This document shows, piece after piece, positions 1 through 10,524 of a stretch of DNA of 64,000 nucleotides. The translations under genes were made by a program, and so were the position numbers. Each line of letters begins with the position of its first letter. Position 1 is the stretch's first letter. The stretch lies in the NCBI GenBank assembly GCA_020912385.1, contig CP087211.1, positions 1,178,001 to 1,242,000 on the forward strand. The letters are read 5' to 3'. The notes below the pieces were generated by a model. It saw only the letters and a program-made list of their open reading frames with translations, ran no database searches and was not told where the DNA came from. Source of the DNA: Neofusicoccum parvum (taxonomy: Eukaryota > Ascomycota > Dothideomycetes > Botryosphaeriales > Botryosphaeriaceae).

Positions 1-541
1 TGAACCCGTGAAATCATGCCGAGCAACCGAACCGTGAGCCAATTTCCGTAATGCCATAGGAACCTGAGGAGATATCATAACAGTGATATCGCGAAGTTGT
101 GAGTAAAACAGAGAGCCTCCAGCGCCTCAATACCAATCCGTAGGTTCTATCTGCCAAGGCCTTGCCTCAGGTGGATGAGAAAACCCGATTTCGGGATAAT
201 AATGCTGCCTCCAGCGCCAATACTATGTGTAGGAGAGTGGAAAGCAATAGGAATAGAGATTTGCCATTTTAGAGGCAGGCCCATCTCTTGTGGGCTAATC
301 GTGAACGTTATGCATGACCCAGGATAGGTAGGCGTAAATGAAAACCGAAAGTTGCCAGAGGTGATGTAGCTAGAACTGCGATTAATTCGTAGCTGAGGGA
401 GTACGCGTAGGAGGGACTGGTCGGGTTTCGAGCAGCTGTAATAACGTGGTAGTCGAGAGACGCTGTCGTTCCGACCATGAGACTGAAAAATTCAAGGCCG
501 ACTCCATTCTCGGCGAAACAGGAGAGATCCAATGGCCGTGT
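1..541. other. Intergenic, left edge
   Basis: This stretch lies downstream of the minus-strand HMT1-like gene. I see no ORF with family resemblance, no RNA gene and no clear repeat. It probably holds the 3' untranslated region and terminator of the HMT1-like gene plus spacer towards a neighbour outside the window. Confidence 0.5.
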
Positions 542-3487
542 TTATCTCTTTTTGTCCACCCCGTCTTTCTTGTCTCCTTCATCCGTTGACAAATAAGTCA
601 CTTCTGAATCAGTCTGACGGTCGCGCTCGCTGCCCCGATCCACCGCGGTTCCTGCATTTTGCTGGGAACTACGATTCTTCAAACTTTCTGTTAGGCTGGC
701 TTTCCTGCCATCGACACCATTAGTGGGCCTCGGAGAGATTATCCGCATCTCGCCAGGCGTTTCTTGATCCGCATCGCCTGTCTCGTCATCGCTGGGCCCG
801 GCACTGTCTTTCTTCAGCTTGCTTGCCAGCTTAGCGCGCAAGTTGCTACAGCACTTGTCGTCACTGTCTTTGTCTTTGTGGCCATCAAGCTGCTCAAGAA
901 TGCTCTCGGTCCCTGTCAAATCTGGGTGGACATCGTCGATGAGTAGGTCTGAGCTATTGATTGAGTTCTTGGCGGTACTCTCCGTTCTTCTGGATGTCTG
1001 TTTTGTCCACAAGTCGACGTACTTTCCGCCAAGCTGCAGCAGCTCGTCTTGAGTACCCCGCTCAATGATCTTGCCGTTTTCAAGAACGAGGATCAGATCC
1101 GCATCCATGATTGTAGAAAGACGATGGGCCACGACGAAAGTCGTCCGTCCTTTACTGAGCTTCCTGAAGGCCTCTTGGATTTGAATTTCTGTGGCAGAAT
1201 CAACAGCCGAGGTTGCTTCATCGAGGAGCACCAGCTGCGGGTTCTTGAGGAGGACGCGAGCAATAGCAACGCGCTGTAGCTCGCCGCCAGAAAGTTTGAC
1301 GCCGCGTTCGCCAACCTTGGACTTGTATCCATCTGGGAAAGTAACAATCTTGTCGTGGACAGCAGCGGCACGACATGCGTCATAGACTTCGTCATCAGAG
1401 GCGTCCAGTCGCGCGTACCGAATGTTCTCCATTATGGACGTGTTGAACATAGAGGGATCCTGAGGAACAACGCCGACTACCTCCCGTAGACTGTCAAGAG
1501 TGACGTCGCGGAGATCTTGGCCATCAATTTTGATATTTCCGCTTGTGACGTCGTAGAAACGTAGGAGAAGCTTCAAGACTGTAGATTTTCCACTTCCAGT
1601 CTCTCCCACGAGTGCAATAGTCTGTCCAGGTTTGGCTTCGAAGCTGAGATCATCTAAGGTTGGCTTGCGTGGATCATAGGAAAAGCCGACTCCTTGGTAC
1701 TCCACATGCCCTCCTTCGACTTTGAGAGCAGGTGCATCTGGCTTCTCAGCGATGGCAGTTTTTGTAAGAAATAGCTGAAGCATCCTCTCGGCATCAATGA
1801 GGTCGGACGACAGCCGACTGTACGAGTGCGCGAGGTTTGACAGTGGGTAGGATAGCGTTCCCCAGTATTGAACCAGGGTGACGAAGCTTCCGACACTTGC
1901 TGTGCCTTGCGAGATTCGATATGCGGCGATCAAACTGGCTGAGAGAAGACCTGTAGATGTGATCAAGGCTTGAGTGGCGAAGATCAGATTGTATGTGAAG
2001 CTGTATCTGACGAACGAGTCGTTGTGATCTTGCACGGCCTCGTTGAGGCGTGTCTGTTCGTATGAGCCACGGTTAAAGTACGCCACTGTTTGCCAATTGC
2101 TAACCGACTCGTACATGATGGAGTTCTCCTTCATATACTTGTCAATGAAAACCCTGCGCCGTTCTCTGTTGTATGCCGTGAGTCTGATCGTGGAGTAGAG
2201 GTAAGTGACCGCGAGAGCGACCACGGTCAGGGCCAGGTACTCGTCAAAGAGGTTGGAGAGGTAAATGAAAGCCGCGACGAGATCCATGATTAAAGGAATT
2301 GTTTCGAAAAAGACATACTCCAGTATCGAGGTGATTGAGTGCCCCTGTTCAACGGCTTTTAGTAGCTCTCCAGAGTTTTTCTCTGTATGGAAATTCATTG
2401 AGAGCCCCATGACGTGTTTGAAGGCTGCTTTGGTGAGCTGCGCAGAGGAGAACTGCTCTACGACAGTGGAGAGCATTGAGAAGATGCTGTCGATCCCGAC
2501 CCTGGAGTTGAGCAGTTGGAGACCAATCCAGATGAGAATTGCTTTTAGTGGGATTTTTGAAGTGCCGTAGTCTTCCGCCAGCTCGTTGGTTATGATTCCG
2601 ACTTGCCTCGGGATGAGGATATTGAAGGCGCGCTCGGCAAGCGTGCAGAGGACCATGACGAAAAGATAGAACTGCATCTTCCGATTTTTGGCGGGCCAAA
2701 TGATAGGAAAGAGAATGAAAAAGCTCTTGAGATACGCCCACCATCCTCCGGCGTCCATGAGGCGCTGGCGCTGGCGTTCCTTGATCTCTTTCTCTTCGTC
2801 CTCGGTTTCGGCATCGCTTCCTTTGGAATCATCCTCCGTAATGGATCCGTATGTCGTGCTTGTCTGGCCGTCTGCTGCAGAAGCCGCGAGTAAGGACTGG
2901 CGTTCTTCATCAGGACCCTGCTCTTGCTCCCGAGGAAGGGCCAGAATCGTGACACCAACGAAAGTTAAAAGCGCAAAGACGGCTAGCCGCAGGATCATGA
3001 CGGCCCAGTGAGCTTCGGTGAAGCGATTTTTGTCGGGATAGATGGAGACGGAGAGAGCGCACATGACGATCTCCAGGATCAGGCCGAGAGTCCAAGAAGC
3101 GACGTAAGGCGTCCATCGCGGAGAATCCGAATCCACCAAAACCAAAGTCGTGATGCCCCAGAGCAGGACAGACGAGATGACGAAGATGACGGAGTCCTGG
3201 GTGGCCCACCAGCCGCGGTCGACGAGGGAATGGGCCACGAAGAGGACGATGTCGGCGGCATAGGTGAAGATGATGAGCCAGGACAGGCAAATGGCTGCCC
3301 TCCGCCATCGTTTCTGGCTGGGCCTTGGCTTGGCGGGCAGGCGCAGGGCCACGTCGAGGGTAATGCCAGCGCAGAAGCAGAGCGCGACCAAGGCCGGGGC
3401 GGTTTGGTGGAGCACGCGCAGAGCGCGCGGGCTGGAGGCGACGGCGTCCATGGCGGCGTGTGCGCTAGAGGCGAGTGAGCTTCCCAT
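542..3487 (-). CDS. hmt1: HMT1-like vacuolar ABC half-transporter
   Basis: Single exon of 981 aa. It belongs to the heavy-metal-tolerance (HMT1/ABCB6-7-like) family, half-transporters of the vacuolar or mitochondrial membrane that move glutathione- or phytochelatin-linked metal or related thiol conjugates. An N-terminal TMD0-like block (about residues 28-185) has five hydrophobic helices. The core six-helix ABC domain (about 250-550) and one nucleotide-binding domain follow. The NBD has Walker A GETGSGKST near residue 625, signature LSGGELQR near 731, Walker B LVLLDEATS and the H-loop AHRLST. The last ~140 residues are charged and probably disordered. The open frame extends upstream to about 3787 without an ATG; the start chosen is the ATG at 3485-3487 (MGSSLASS), just before TMD0. 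The family is certain; the substrate is not. It diverges from galactokinase across 2.8 kb. Confidence 0.9.
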   Translation of the reverse strand: MGSSLASSAHAAMDAVASSPRALRVLHQTAPALVALCFCAGITLDVALRLPAKPRPSQKRWRRAAICLSWLIIFTYAADIVLFVAHSLVDRGWWATQDSVIFVISSVLLWGITTLVLVDSDSPRWTPYVASWTLGLILEIVMCALSVSIYPDKNRFTEAHWAVMILRLAVFALLTFVGVTILALPREQEQGPDEERQSLLAASAADGQTSTTYGSITEDDSKGSDAETEDEEKEIKERQRQRLMDAGGWWAYLKSFFILFPIIWPAKNRKMQFYLFVMVLCTLAERAFNILIPRQVGIITNELAEDYGTSKIPLKAILIWIGLQLLNSRVGIDSIFSMLSTVVEQFSSAQLTKAAFKHVMGLSMNFHTEKNSGELLKAVEQGHSITSILEYVFFETIPLIMDLVAAFIYLSNLFDEYLALTVVALAVTYLYSTIRLTAYNRERRRVFIDKYMKENSIMYESVSNWQTVAYFNRGSYEQTRLNEAVQDHNDSFVRYSFTYNLIFATQALITSTGLLSASLIAAYRISQGTASVGSFVTLVQYWGTLSYPLSNLAHSYSRLSSDLIDAERMLQLFLTKTAIAEKPDAPALKVEGGHVEYQGVGFSYDPRKPTLDDLSFEAKPGQTIALVGETGSGKSTVLKLLLRFYDVTSGNIKIDGQDLRDVTLDSLREVVGVVPQDPSMFNTSIMENIRYARLDASDDEVYDACRAAAVHDKIVTFPDGYKSKVGERGVKLSGGELQRVAIARVLLKNPQLVLLDEATSAVDSATEIQIQEAFRKLSKGRTTFVVAHRLSTIMDADLILVLENGKIIERGTQDELLQLGGKYVDLWTKQTSRRTESTAKNSINSSDLLIDDVHPDLTGTESILEQLDGHKDKDSDDKCCSNLRAKLASKLKKDSAGPSDDETGDADQETPGEMRIISPRPTNGVDGRKASLTESLKNRSSQQNAGTAVDRGSERDRQTDSEVTYLSTDEGDKKDGVDKKR

Positions 3488-6249
3488 CTTGCGCGCGGCC
3501 ACGTAGGCAGGAGGGAGGACGGCGGAGGTGTGGCGCAATGCGCGGTGGTGGATTGGCAGTGATGCGCGGGCCAAGCGCGCGGAGGAGGGAGAGGGAGGTG
3601 GAGTCGCGCTGGGAGAGAAGGCCGCCGGCCGGGTTGATGAGGGCTGGTTGCGCCGGTGAAGATAACCTTGCTTAATCGGGCATCTTACCTTGGGGTCGCG
3701 GCTGCCAATTTTCTTCGTGCGTCCTGCCCTCTTCCTAGACTCGCCACCACCTATATGCACATGCACGTAGAAGCTGTCCGGGTCCACTTCCGCCCGGCTT
3801 GTCGGACTCGCCGCTCAGCTGGACGAGGGCGCGCGGGTGCCTGGGGAGGATTGGAGCCTTGTGCGCCAGCCGGGGCGGCAGTGCACATATTAGAGTCACT
3901 TGGGGGCGAGGTGTCGCGAACAGAGCCGCCGACGATGCTTGTTGTCAGGGCTAGTCATACGCACATGGGATTGGAGAGCCGGCAGGCGCGGTCAACAGAT
4001 TCCGCAACCGCACAGAGTTTATAGGCAGATTCCTCGCAGGCCCGCGCGGCTGACTCATCCGGCGACGCGCGCTGGGCTGGACGGACTCCGCTCGTGACTA
4101 GCAGTAGGGCGGCGCTGCACAAGCTCGTGGGCGCGGAAGATTGAGCGGCGGATGAAGGATGGGCGCGGTGCAGCAGAATGTGCGCGGACTTGCAGCCAAC
4201 CCTGCCGCCCGCGCCGTGGCTGACCTGCAACCCACAAACCACACCGCCCTCCTCGCCGCCGCCGCCGCCAGCCTGCGAGCGCGCCAGCCTGCCTGCCATC
4301 TGCGAGGCATGCATGTGCACGCCACACGCTCGAGCAACAGCCGCCCTCCTGAGCGCCGCCGCCCGGGGCCACCGCGCTGGCCGGCCACTGAGCGCGCCCC
4401 GCCGGAGGCTCCGCGCAGCGCCACCATCTCGCAAGCCCGGCACCGCGCTCGCCGGACGCCCGCCCACCAAGCCCTCAACGCGCGCTTACGCCGCCCAGGC
4501 ACGCTCTCACCGACGCTCGGAAATTGCCTCAATATCAGCCGCAGCTGCCGCTGCCGTTCTGGAAATGAAGCCATTCTCGCGCCGCAGCTGCTCCCGGTAG
4601 GGCTGACCGCCTGCTCGCCGCGCTGCCGCCGGTGAGCTTCTGTCGTGTGCGCCGCCTCTCTTTCGCCGCCTCAGCCGCGCTCCGCCGCCTGCGCAACGTG
4701 TGCCGGACGAGCCTGGCGAGGTCATGAGACTGCTGCTCACCAATCGTAAGCCCGCCGCCCAGCGAGCCATCCTGAGCAGATGCTGTCATGCTGCGGAAGG
4801 TGATCGTGCCGCCTGCTGTCGCGTAAGCTGCTGGAGATGGCGGCCGCGACGGCACCGAGCACGCCTCCCAAGCAACACTTCCACGGAGGGGTGCTGCATC
4901 CGACGGCCATCGCCAACGGCGCTCGAAAAAGCAAAACTGCAGGGGGGGTGCTTGGAGCATTCGGCCGGGTGTTGAGGCACGGCAGACGACACGCATTCCC
5001 CATTCGGAAGAATGATCCAGCTCCAGTTGGCCCGGCACAGCCGCGCGCTGTCGAGAGGCTGCCGTTCTTCGCGCTAGCCAGCGCCTGCGTCGCCGCTCTG
5101 TACAGCACGAAAGCGTGAAGAACCAAGCACCTGGAGCCCCCGACGTCACGCACGTGGCCACCCCGCTTGACATTGCACCTACCCGGCTAAGCTTCCGGGT
5201 TGAGCATTACCTGCATGAACGCCGCGATCCGTTGCATGCCCAGCGCTGTGCCTCGACATCCAGACGCCTGACGTGATTTGTGCAACCTGGATGTACAGTC
5301 CCAAGAGGGAGTGCATTCGTGCTGCAGTTGGCCTTACAGGCGCCGGCAATCAATCAATCGGAGATCAGTTGGCTGCAGCATGCCTCACTATCAGATCTTA
5401 GGGCGCAGATCTTATGGCGCCAGGCCTGCGCAGCCATCACGGCCGATTCGAGTTGATGAAGCCCACGGCGACAGCTCGACTGCCAGGCAAACGCCCCTGC
5501 TGGAGTGGATGCTCCCCTCAATAATCTGTCTGCATGTCTTCCCATGCAGCCTGCAGGAACACGCAGGGAGCCGTGTCCCGCGCTCTAGAAGACGCCTCCC
5601 CCAGGATACGCCTGCAGGGTGTGGGCCCTTTCCCGCTGTCAATCTTTGCCTCACGTGCGTCCTGGCGAACGTCCCACTTTGATCGGATCGCCGTGTAGAA
5701 CGTGGACTCTGTCATTCCACACTCACCTGTCGAGTTGTGCATAACCGTCCTTCTCCGTGATCATGAGATTGGCAGAGGTTTTTGCCTGCATTGTGGCTGA
5801 ACCTTGCCTCAATGCGGAAGGTGGTGATAGACGAGCGTTTTGGCGAGAAGCGCGCGGAGGATTTTTCTGCTGCAAAGCCAGGTCGGCAGAGATCCGAGCA
5901 CGGTTGCACATCGCAATTGGCGCGGCCAGCGTGCGGGCGAGGCAGGAGGAGAGCTCCAAACGAGCCCTTGGCGCGGGATGGCAGCAGGCGAGCAGGCGTG
6001 GCGCACAGCGGCGGGGCAGAGCGGGGCAGCTGGGAGCGAGCTCGTGAGCAGCCAGCACGAAGCACCGCAACCGTTTGATGTCACCCAATTGCCTTCACGG
6101 CCGCGCTCCACCCAAGTCTCTCCACAGCCTGTGCCCCGCGGCTCGTCGTACCTCCACAAAAGACCGGTTTCGCTGCTCATATATGCTGGCGTCACCTCCC
6201 GCGCCCAACCCCCCAAGCTCCGCCGTCGCACCACTGCCCCGCCATCACC
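3488..6249. promoter_or_regulatory. Divergent HMT1/GAL1 intergenic region
   Basis: This is 2.8 kb of mostly GC-rich spacer between two divergent genes. Many overlapping open frames occur on both strands (for example minus 4535-5173), but they are alanine/arginine-rich, match no family I know and look like GC-driven frames. A CATATATGC element about 65-70 nt before the galactokinase ATG (around 6178-6186) may be its TATA box. Two short repeats, at 4885-4914 and 5067-5106, resemble copies on the far side of galactokinase and are listed separately. Confidence 0.5.
4885..5106. repeat. Short dispersed repeat pair (left copies)
   Basis: The sequence GGAGGGGTGCTGCATCCGA (4885-4903) recurs with one mismatch at 8106-8124. 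The segment 5067-5106 contains CTTCGCGCTAGCCA, and its reverse complement resembles 8292-8330 over about 36 nt with scattered mismatches. The two units are in opposite orientation and span 222 bp, close to the 225 bp spanned by the related pair at 8106-8330. The interiors do not look alike by eye. It could be a decayed non-autonomous element or a dispersed regulatory motif. Confidence 0.4.
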
Positions 6250-7936
6250 ATGGAGGTCCCAACCGCTAGCTCGCTGAAGGACATCTATCCCGACGATGCC
6301 GTCGCTGTCCAGCAGAAGCGCTGGGAGCATCTGCTGGCGTCGTTCAAGGAGCTGTACGGGAAGCAAGCCGACTTCGTGTCACGCAGCCCCGGCCGTGTGA
6401 ACATCATCGGCGAGGTATGCGCCAGGCAGCACTTGCCGTCCCACCACGCCGGCGATCATACGAGCTGACAAGCGTAGCACATTGACTACTCGCTCTACGA
6501 GGTCCTGCCCATGGCCGTGACCGCCGACGTTCTCATCGCCGTCGCTGTTCGTCCCGCCTCCGAGGCTCCGCGCGTCCGCATCGCAAACGTCAACCCGGAG
6601 AAATTCCCCACCCGCGAATTCGAGATCCCGCCCCACGGAGAGGTTCCAATTGATGCTTCTGCACACGAATGGACAAATTACTTCAAGTCCGGCCTGCGCG
6701 GCGCAGCGAAGCTGCTGGCCCAGAAGAAGGGAAAGACCGAGTTTGCGTCGGTGGGCATGGACATTCTGCTCGATGGCACCGTGCCGGCCGGCGGCGGCCT
6801 ATCAAGCAGTGCCGCCTTCGTGTGCGCTGGTGCTCTGGCAGTCATGCGCGCGAATGGGGAGGAGAAGGTTGACCAGACTGAGCTTACGGAGGTTGCCATT
6901 GTCTCGGAGCGCGCTGTTGGGGTGAACTCCGGCGGGTAGGTTCCCAGCGCAAACCATGGGAGATGCTACTAACACTCGTGTCAGTATGGACCAATCTGCC
7001 TCTGTATTTTCCGGCCGTGGAAGCGCTCTCTACGTTTCATTTAAGCCTAAGCTTTCCGCGAGATCCGTTTCCTTCCCCCACACTGACCCGGAGCTTACCT
7101 TCGTGATCGCCCAATCCTTCGTGGCCGCGGACAAGCACGTCACTGCACCGGTCTGCTACAACCTGCGCGTCGTCGAATGCACGCTGGCTGCTGCGTTCCT
7201 TGCCAAGGCCTTCAACCTGAAGAAACCATTGCCCGAGGATTCGTCACCCCTGGGCATCAGTCTACGCGGATTCCACGACACCTACTTTGAGGAGAAGGAT
7301 GGCAAGACCGACAACACCCAGACACCTCTGCCCGAATTCAAGCAGCAGCTGGAGCAACTCATTTCCCTGTGCCAGGACTACCTCTCCCAGGAGGATGGTT
7401 ACACTCGTGAGCAAATCGCCGAGATGCTTGGTATTAGTGTCGATGAGCTCAAGCAGCGCTTCGAGTCCAAGTTCGCGGTGCGGGCGGAGCGCTTCAAGCT
7501 CAAGCAACGCGCCCTGCACGTCTTCAGCGAATCTCTGCGCGTCGGTCACTTCCTGGCCCTGCTCGACAACCCACCGGCGCCCAAGGATGGCAAGACGACA
7601 GAATTGCTGCAGGAGCTGGGCGCGCTGATGAACGAGACGCAGGATTCGTGCCGCGACCTATACGAGTGCAGCTGCCCGGAGCTGGATGAGCTTTGCGAGC
7701 TGGCCCGCAGCGCGGGTGCAGTCGGCAGCAGGCTGACCGGCGCCGGCTGGGGTGGCTGCAGCGTGCATCTCGTACCCAAGGACAAGGTTGAGGCCGTCAA
7801 GGCCAAGTGGATCGAGAGATACTACAAGAAGAGATGGCCGGATATTTCGCCCGAGAAGCTCGAGTCCGCGATCGTCGTCAGCAAGCCCGGCTCTGGCAGC
7901 TCGGTCTTCAAGGTCTTGGGTGACACTGTGGTCTAA
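6250..7936 (+). CDS. GAL1: Galactokinase
   Basis: Three exons: 6250-6414, 6478-6935, 6985-7936, giving 524 aa (yeast Gal1 has 528). It catalyses ATP-dependent phosphorylation of galactose to galactose-1-phosphate, the first committed Leloir step, in the cytosol. The galactokinase signature SPGRVNIIGE-HIDYSLYE is split by intron 1 (63 nt). The GHMP-kinase ATP loop reads GGGLSSSAA. The C-terminal GHMP motif reads LTGAGWGGCSVHL. Intron 2 (49 nt) has a CTAAC branch point and joins GVNSGG to MDQSASVF. The ATG lies in a good context (ACCATGG). Phosphoglucomutase, which acts later in the same route, is encoded at 33-35 kb but is not adjacent, so this is not a GAL cluster. Both introns were placed by frame and conserved motif. 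Confidence 0.95.
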
Positions 7937-8105
7937 GCCGTTTAATCGCATGGGGGGCTTTCAATATGTGGGACTTGATACACGTGGGTTCATTGAACAG
8001 GCATAAACCGGGGCGGGAGGCAAAGTGCATATGCAGTAAAGACCAATGTGAAATTATACCTTACCTTGAGTGGCCGGGTCATCGGAATGTTTGCCTTTTA
8101 CTTAT

Positions 8106-8462
8106 GGAGGGGTGCTGCAGCCGACTCCTAACCTGGGCCGATTCTACACGTCATAGATGTGTGGGGCATCGAATCGGTTGCCCGGATACATTTGGCACAT
8201 TGTCTGGACCATCTCTGCGTCCGGACGAATATTTCAACACCACATGTCGGAGCTGAGTTATGGGTTGAAGCAGTTGGAAGCCTGGGCCCCCCCTTCGCGC
8301 TAGCCATCGGCTGCAGCACCCCTCTGTAACGCTTGCCATTGGCGAATGAGCTGGGCGGTTGTGTAACGCTGAGCAATGCAGTCTCAAACCAGGGCCAAGG
8401 GTCGCACGTTGTAGCAAGTGCATAGTACAGAAAATTGCTGCAGCCGGCTGCTAGCGCGAAGG
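8106..8462. repeat. Inverted and direct short repeats downstream of GAL1
   Basis: Three related units occur. Unit 8107-8124 (GAGGGGTGCTGCAGCCGA) is an exact 18-bp inverted match of 8307-8324. Unit 8292-8330 read on the minus strand continues into GGCTAGCGCGAAGG. Unit 8435-8462 (plus strand) matches that minus-strand reading over 27 nt, apart from a 4-nt block in the centre (TGCTGCAGCCG + 4 nt + CTAGCGCGAAGG). Neighbouring units therefore form potential hairpins with loops of about 180 and 100 nt. I see no target-site duplication. A MITE-like remnant is possible but unproven. Confidence 0.55.
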
Positions 8463-8978
8463 ACACAGCGCATCTCAACAGACTCATGCAACCAAGATTA
8501 TGCTCGTTCGCTCATCCGGGAGTTGAAGTGTTTCGTTGTCATTTTAAAGCTGTGGGTGGAAATTCTTCCAAGTAATCTTGATTTCACGAAGGACCTCAAG
8601 CTGACCGTCGGCTCTATCGTCTCTGCATAGATGCACAATCAGACCAGCGAGGACCTGTGGACATTCCGTCCGCAGATGAAGCGTTTGTGGCAATGGTTTG
8701 GTGAGCTCTTAAGATGCAAAAACTTGCCAGAATGATCTTTAACTGATCGAAATACATGCTTCTTTTCTTTCACTCGACATTACGGCTCGTGAAATGCGCT
8801 GTGATGACCCTGATACTATTAGTTAGAATAGCACGTGACTGCGTCCCGAAAAGGATTTGGATTTGGACGCGATTCCCCTCACTTTTGAACCTGACGACCG
8901 CATCTGTCCTCAGCGACTGTGAAGGCATCAATTGACCTCGCCTAGCTTTCTCAACGTCACCCTGGAAATCTTTTGCCA

Positions 8979-9730
8979 TGCCGTCACCCCTTCAGAAGCT
9001 TTCCCGGTGAGTTCCTCAGCCGGATCGCCGAGGTAGTCGACATCGAGGAGTTCTGCGTCCTGCGCCGGACTTGTCGCGAAATTCATGCAAAAAAGCGCTT
9101 CGCCTACAGTCATCGTCGTTTTGGAAACGTCGAAGAGCTGAAGTCCACAGCCGACGATGTCACAGAATTCGTGGAGGCTCCCAAGACTCGCGATTTCGGC
9201 TCTTTCGTCAAACATGCGTGTTTCCATACGCGCGAAGCTACCTCATCTAGCCACGTTCCACGCCGCAAAAGAAAGATTTGGCGAACTCGTAGATCAGAGT
9301 TGTAGATTGCCCGAAGAGCTTGATGGATTCGAAAGCTCTCCGAGAGTATATGTGTGATGAAGACAATGGCAATAGAGATTGAGAACGGTCGGAAATCATG
9401 CACATACTTGCAGAAGGGTTTCAACTAATGCCATATCATATTTCTGCAACATCAAAGAGCATCTGGCACAATATTCCCATTGAATTTGAGCTTGAGACGT
9501 CAAACTTTTCTCCTTTCAGTCCGAGGAGGATTGACCATGTCCTCCGCGCCTTTTCTTCAAGCAATTAGAGGCCAAGAAAGCTCACACTGGACACCATGTG
9601 CTATTCATATTGTGTTTTCCTGTCAGACACATCAATCAGCGGCTTCTTCTTCTCGGCGCATGCTGAAATTTTGGAGAATGCCAAGACCCTGAATCTGTCT
9701 TGCCTCGAAGGAAAGGTCAGTAAGTTCTTC
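8979..9730 (+). pseudogene. F-box-like gene relic with frameshifts
   Basis: An ATG at 8979 opens MPSPLQKL and then hits a stop (SR*). One frame over, the sequence reads PGEFLSRIAEVVDIEEF, then CVLRRTCREIHAK, the pattern of a fungal F-box (LPxE.L..I...D...LRxTCR.I). One extra T in the run CTTTCCC (about 8998-9004) explains the first break. Coding-like pieces continue in shifting frames, for example DFGSFVKHACFHT near 9190-9230 and IPIEFELETSNFSPFSP near 9475-9525, with stops between. The region is AT-rich. F-box genes are large, fast-evolving families in these fungi, so a dead copy is unsurprising. The family call rests on about 40 residues. Confidence 0.5.
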
Positions 9731-10524
9731 TTTCTGAGATTCAAGTGACAAGACCCGCATCAACTTACGAAGTACGCAATCAAAAATGCATACTAATAAG
9801 GGGAAATTGCTAAGTTGTATTTTTGGCTCTGTTTTCCCACGTGTAGGTACCATACACTTTCACAAACTTCCTGCCTTCGTTTACCGAAGCTACAGCACAC
9901 CATTCCTTTAGCTTCGCGTGTGTATAAATAAGGTTCTTCAGGCCTTTAACAGTTATTATTTCATTCATCGAATCATTCTTACCCGAATATCTTCCAACTG
10001 TAGAACTGCAGATTTCTACGAAATGTAGATGCGAACACATGCTGACTTTCAGATGTAGATGACAAAGCATATTTGCACATTCGAGATATAGTCGAAAGTT
10101 GCTCCACTCTTGACACTCTGATATTCATGGCATTGGCTTGAGAAGCTAGCACATGTTACAGGGTTGATGTGAGCTATGACTGAAACTCCTGTCAGGAGGT
10201 TGAAGGTCGCTCTGATGCCTACGACTGGCAGACGACTTGAGAAGGGCGTGTGCGATATATTCCTTGGGATCGTCGAGCCAGAGGATTTCTGATCAGCGTT
10301 GAGGGGCACTGTGACTCGTTTGGAGGATCCGGATTTACATGTGCTTTAACACGTGTAGAGCTCCATGTTTGTATCATGATAGGGTGCATTTGCGTGTTGG
10401 TATTGGCCCCTATTTGGATGACTTGGGTCCGATTGTACAATCAAACTTCAGAACCGAAGACCCCCTCCCACTCCAAAACATCCCTTTTGAGACTTGCGTC
10501 TGCTGTAGGCTCTAGATGAGAGAC

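Larger units (their letters stand above)
7937..10524. other. Gene-poor, less GC-rich stretch
   Basis: This is 2.6 kb between galactokinase and the small membrane-protein gene. It holds the galactokinase 3' end, several copies of a short repeat (8106-8462) and a frameshifted F-box-like relic (about 8979-9730). From about 8500 onward the base composition is clearly more AT-rich than the flanking genes and no open frame is long. 9730-10520 shows nothing I can name. Confidence 0.6.

Noticed and set aside
3488..3787. N-terminal extension of the HMT1-like frame
   Set aside because: The extension opens with GTG, has no ATG until 3487 and is Pro/Ser/Arg-rich. The ATG at 3487 directly precedes the first membrane block.
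4535..5173. 212-codon minus-strand frame in the HMT1/GAL1 spacer
   Set aside because: Ala/Arg-rich, overlaps equally long frames on both strands and contains dispersed repeats. No domain.
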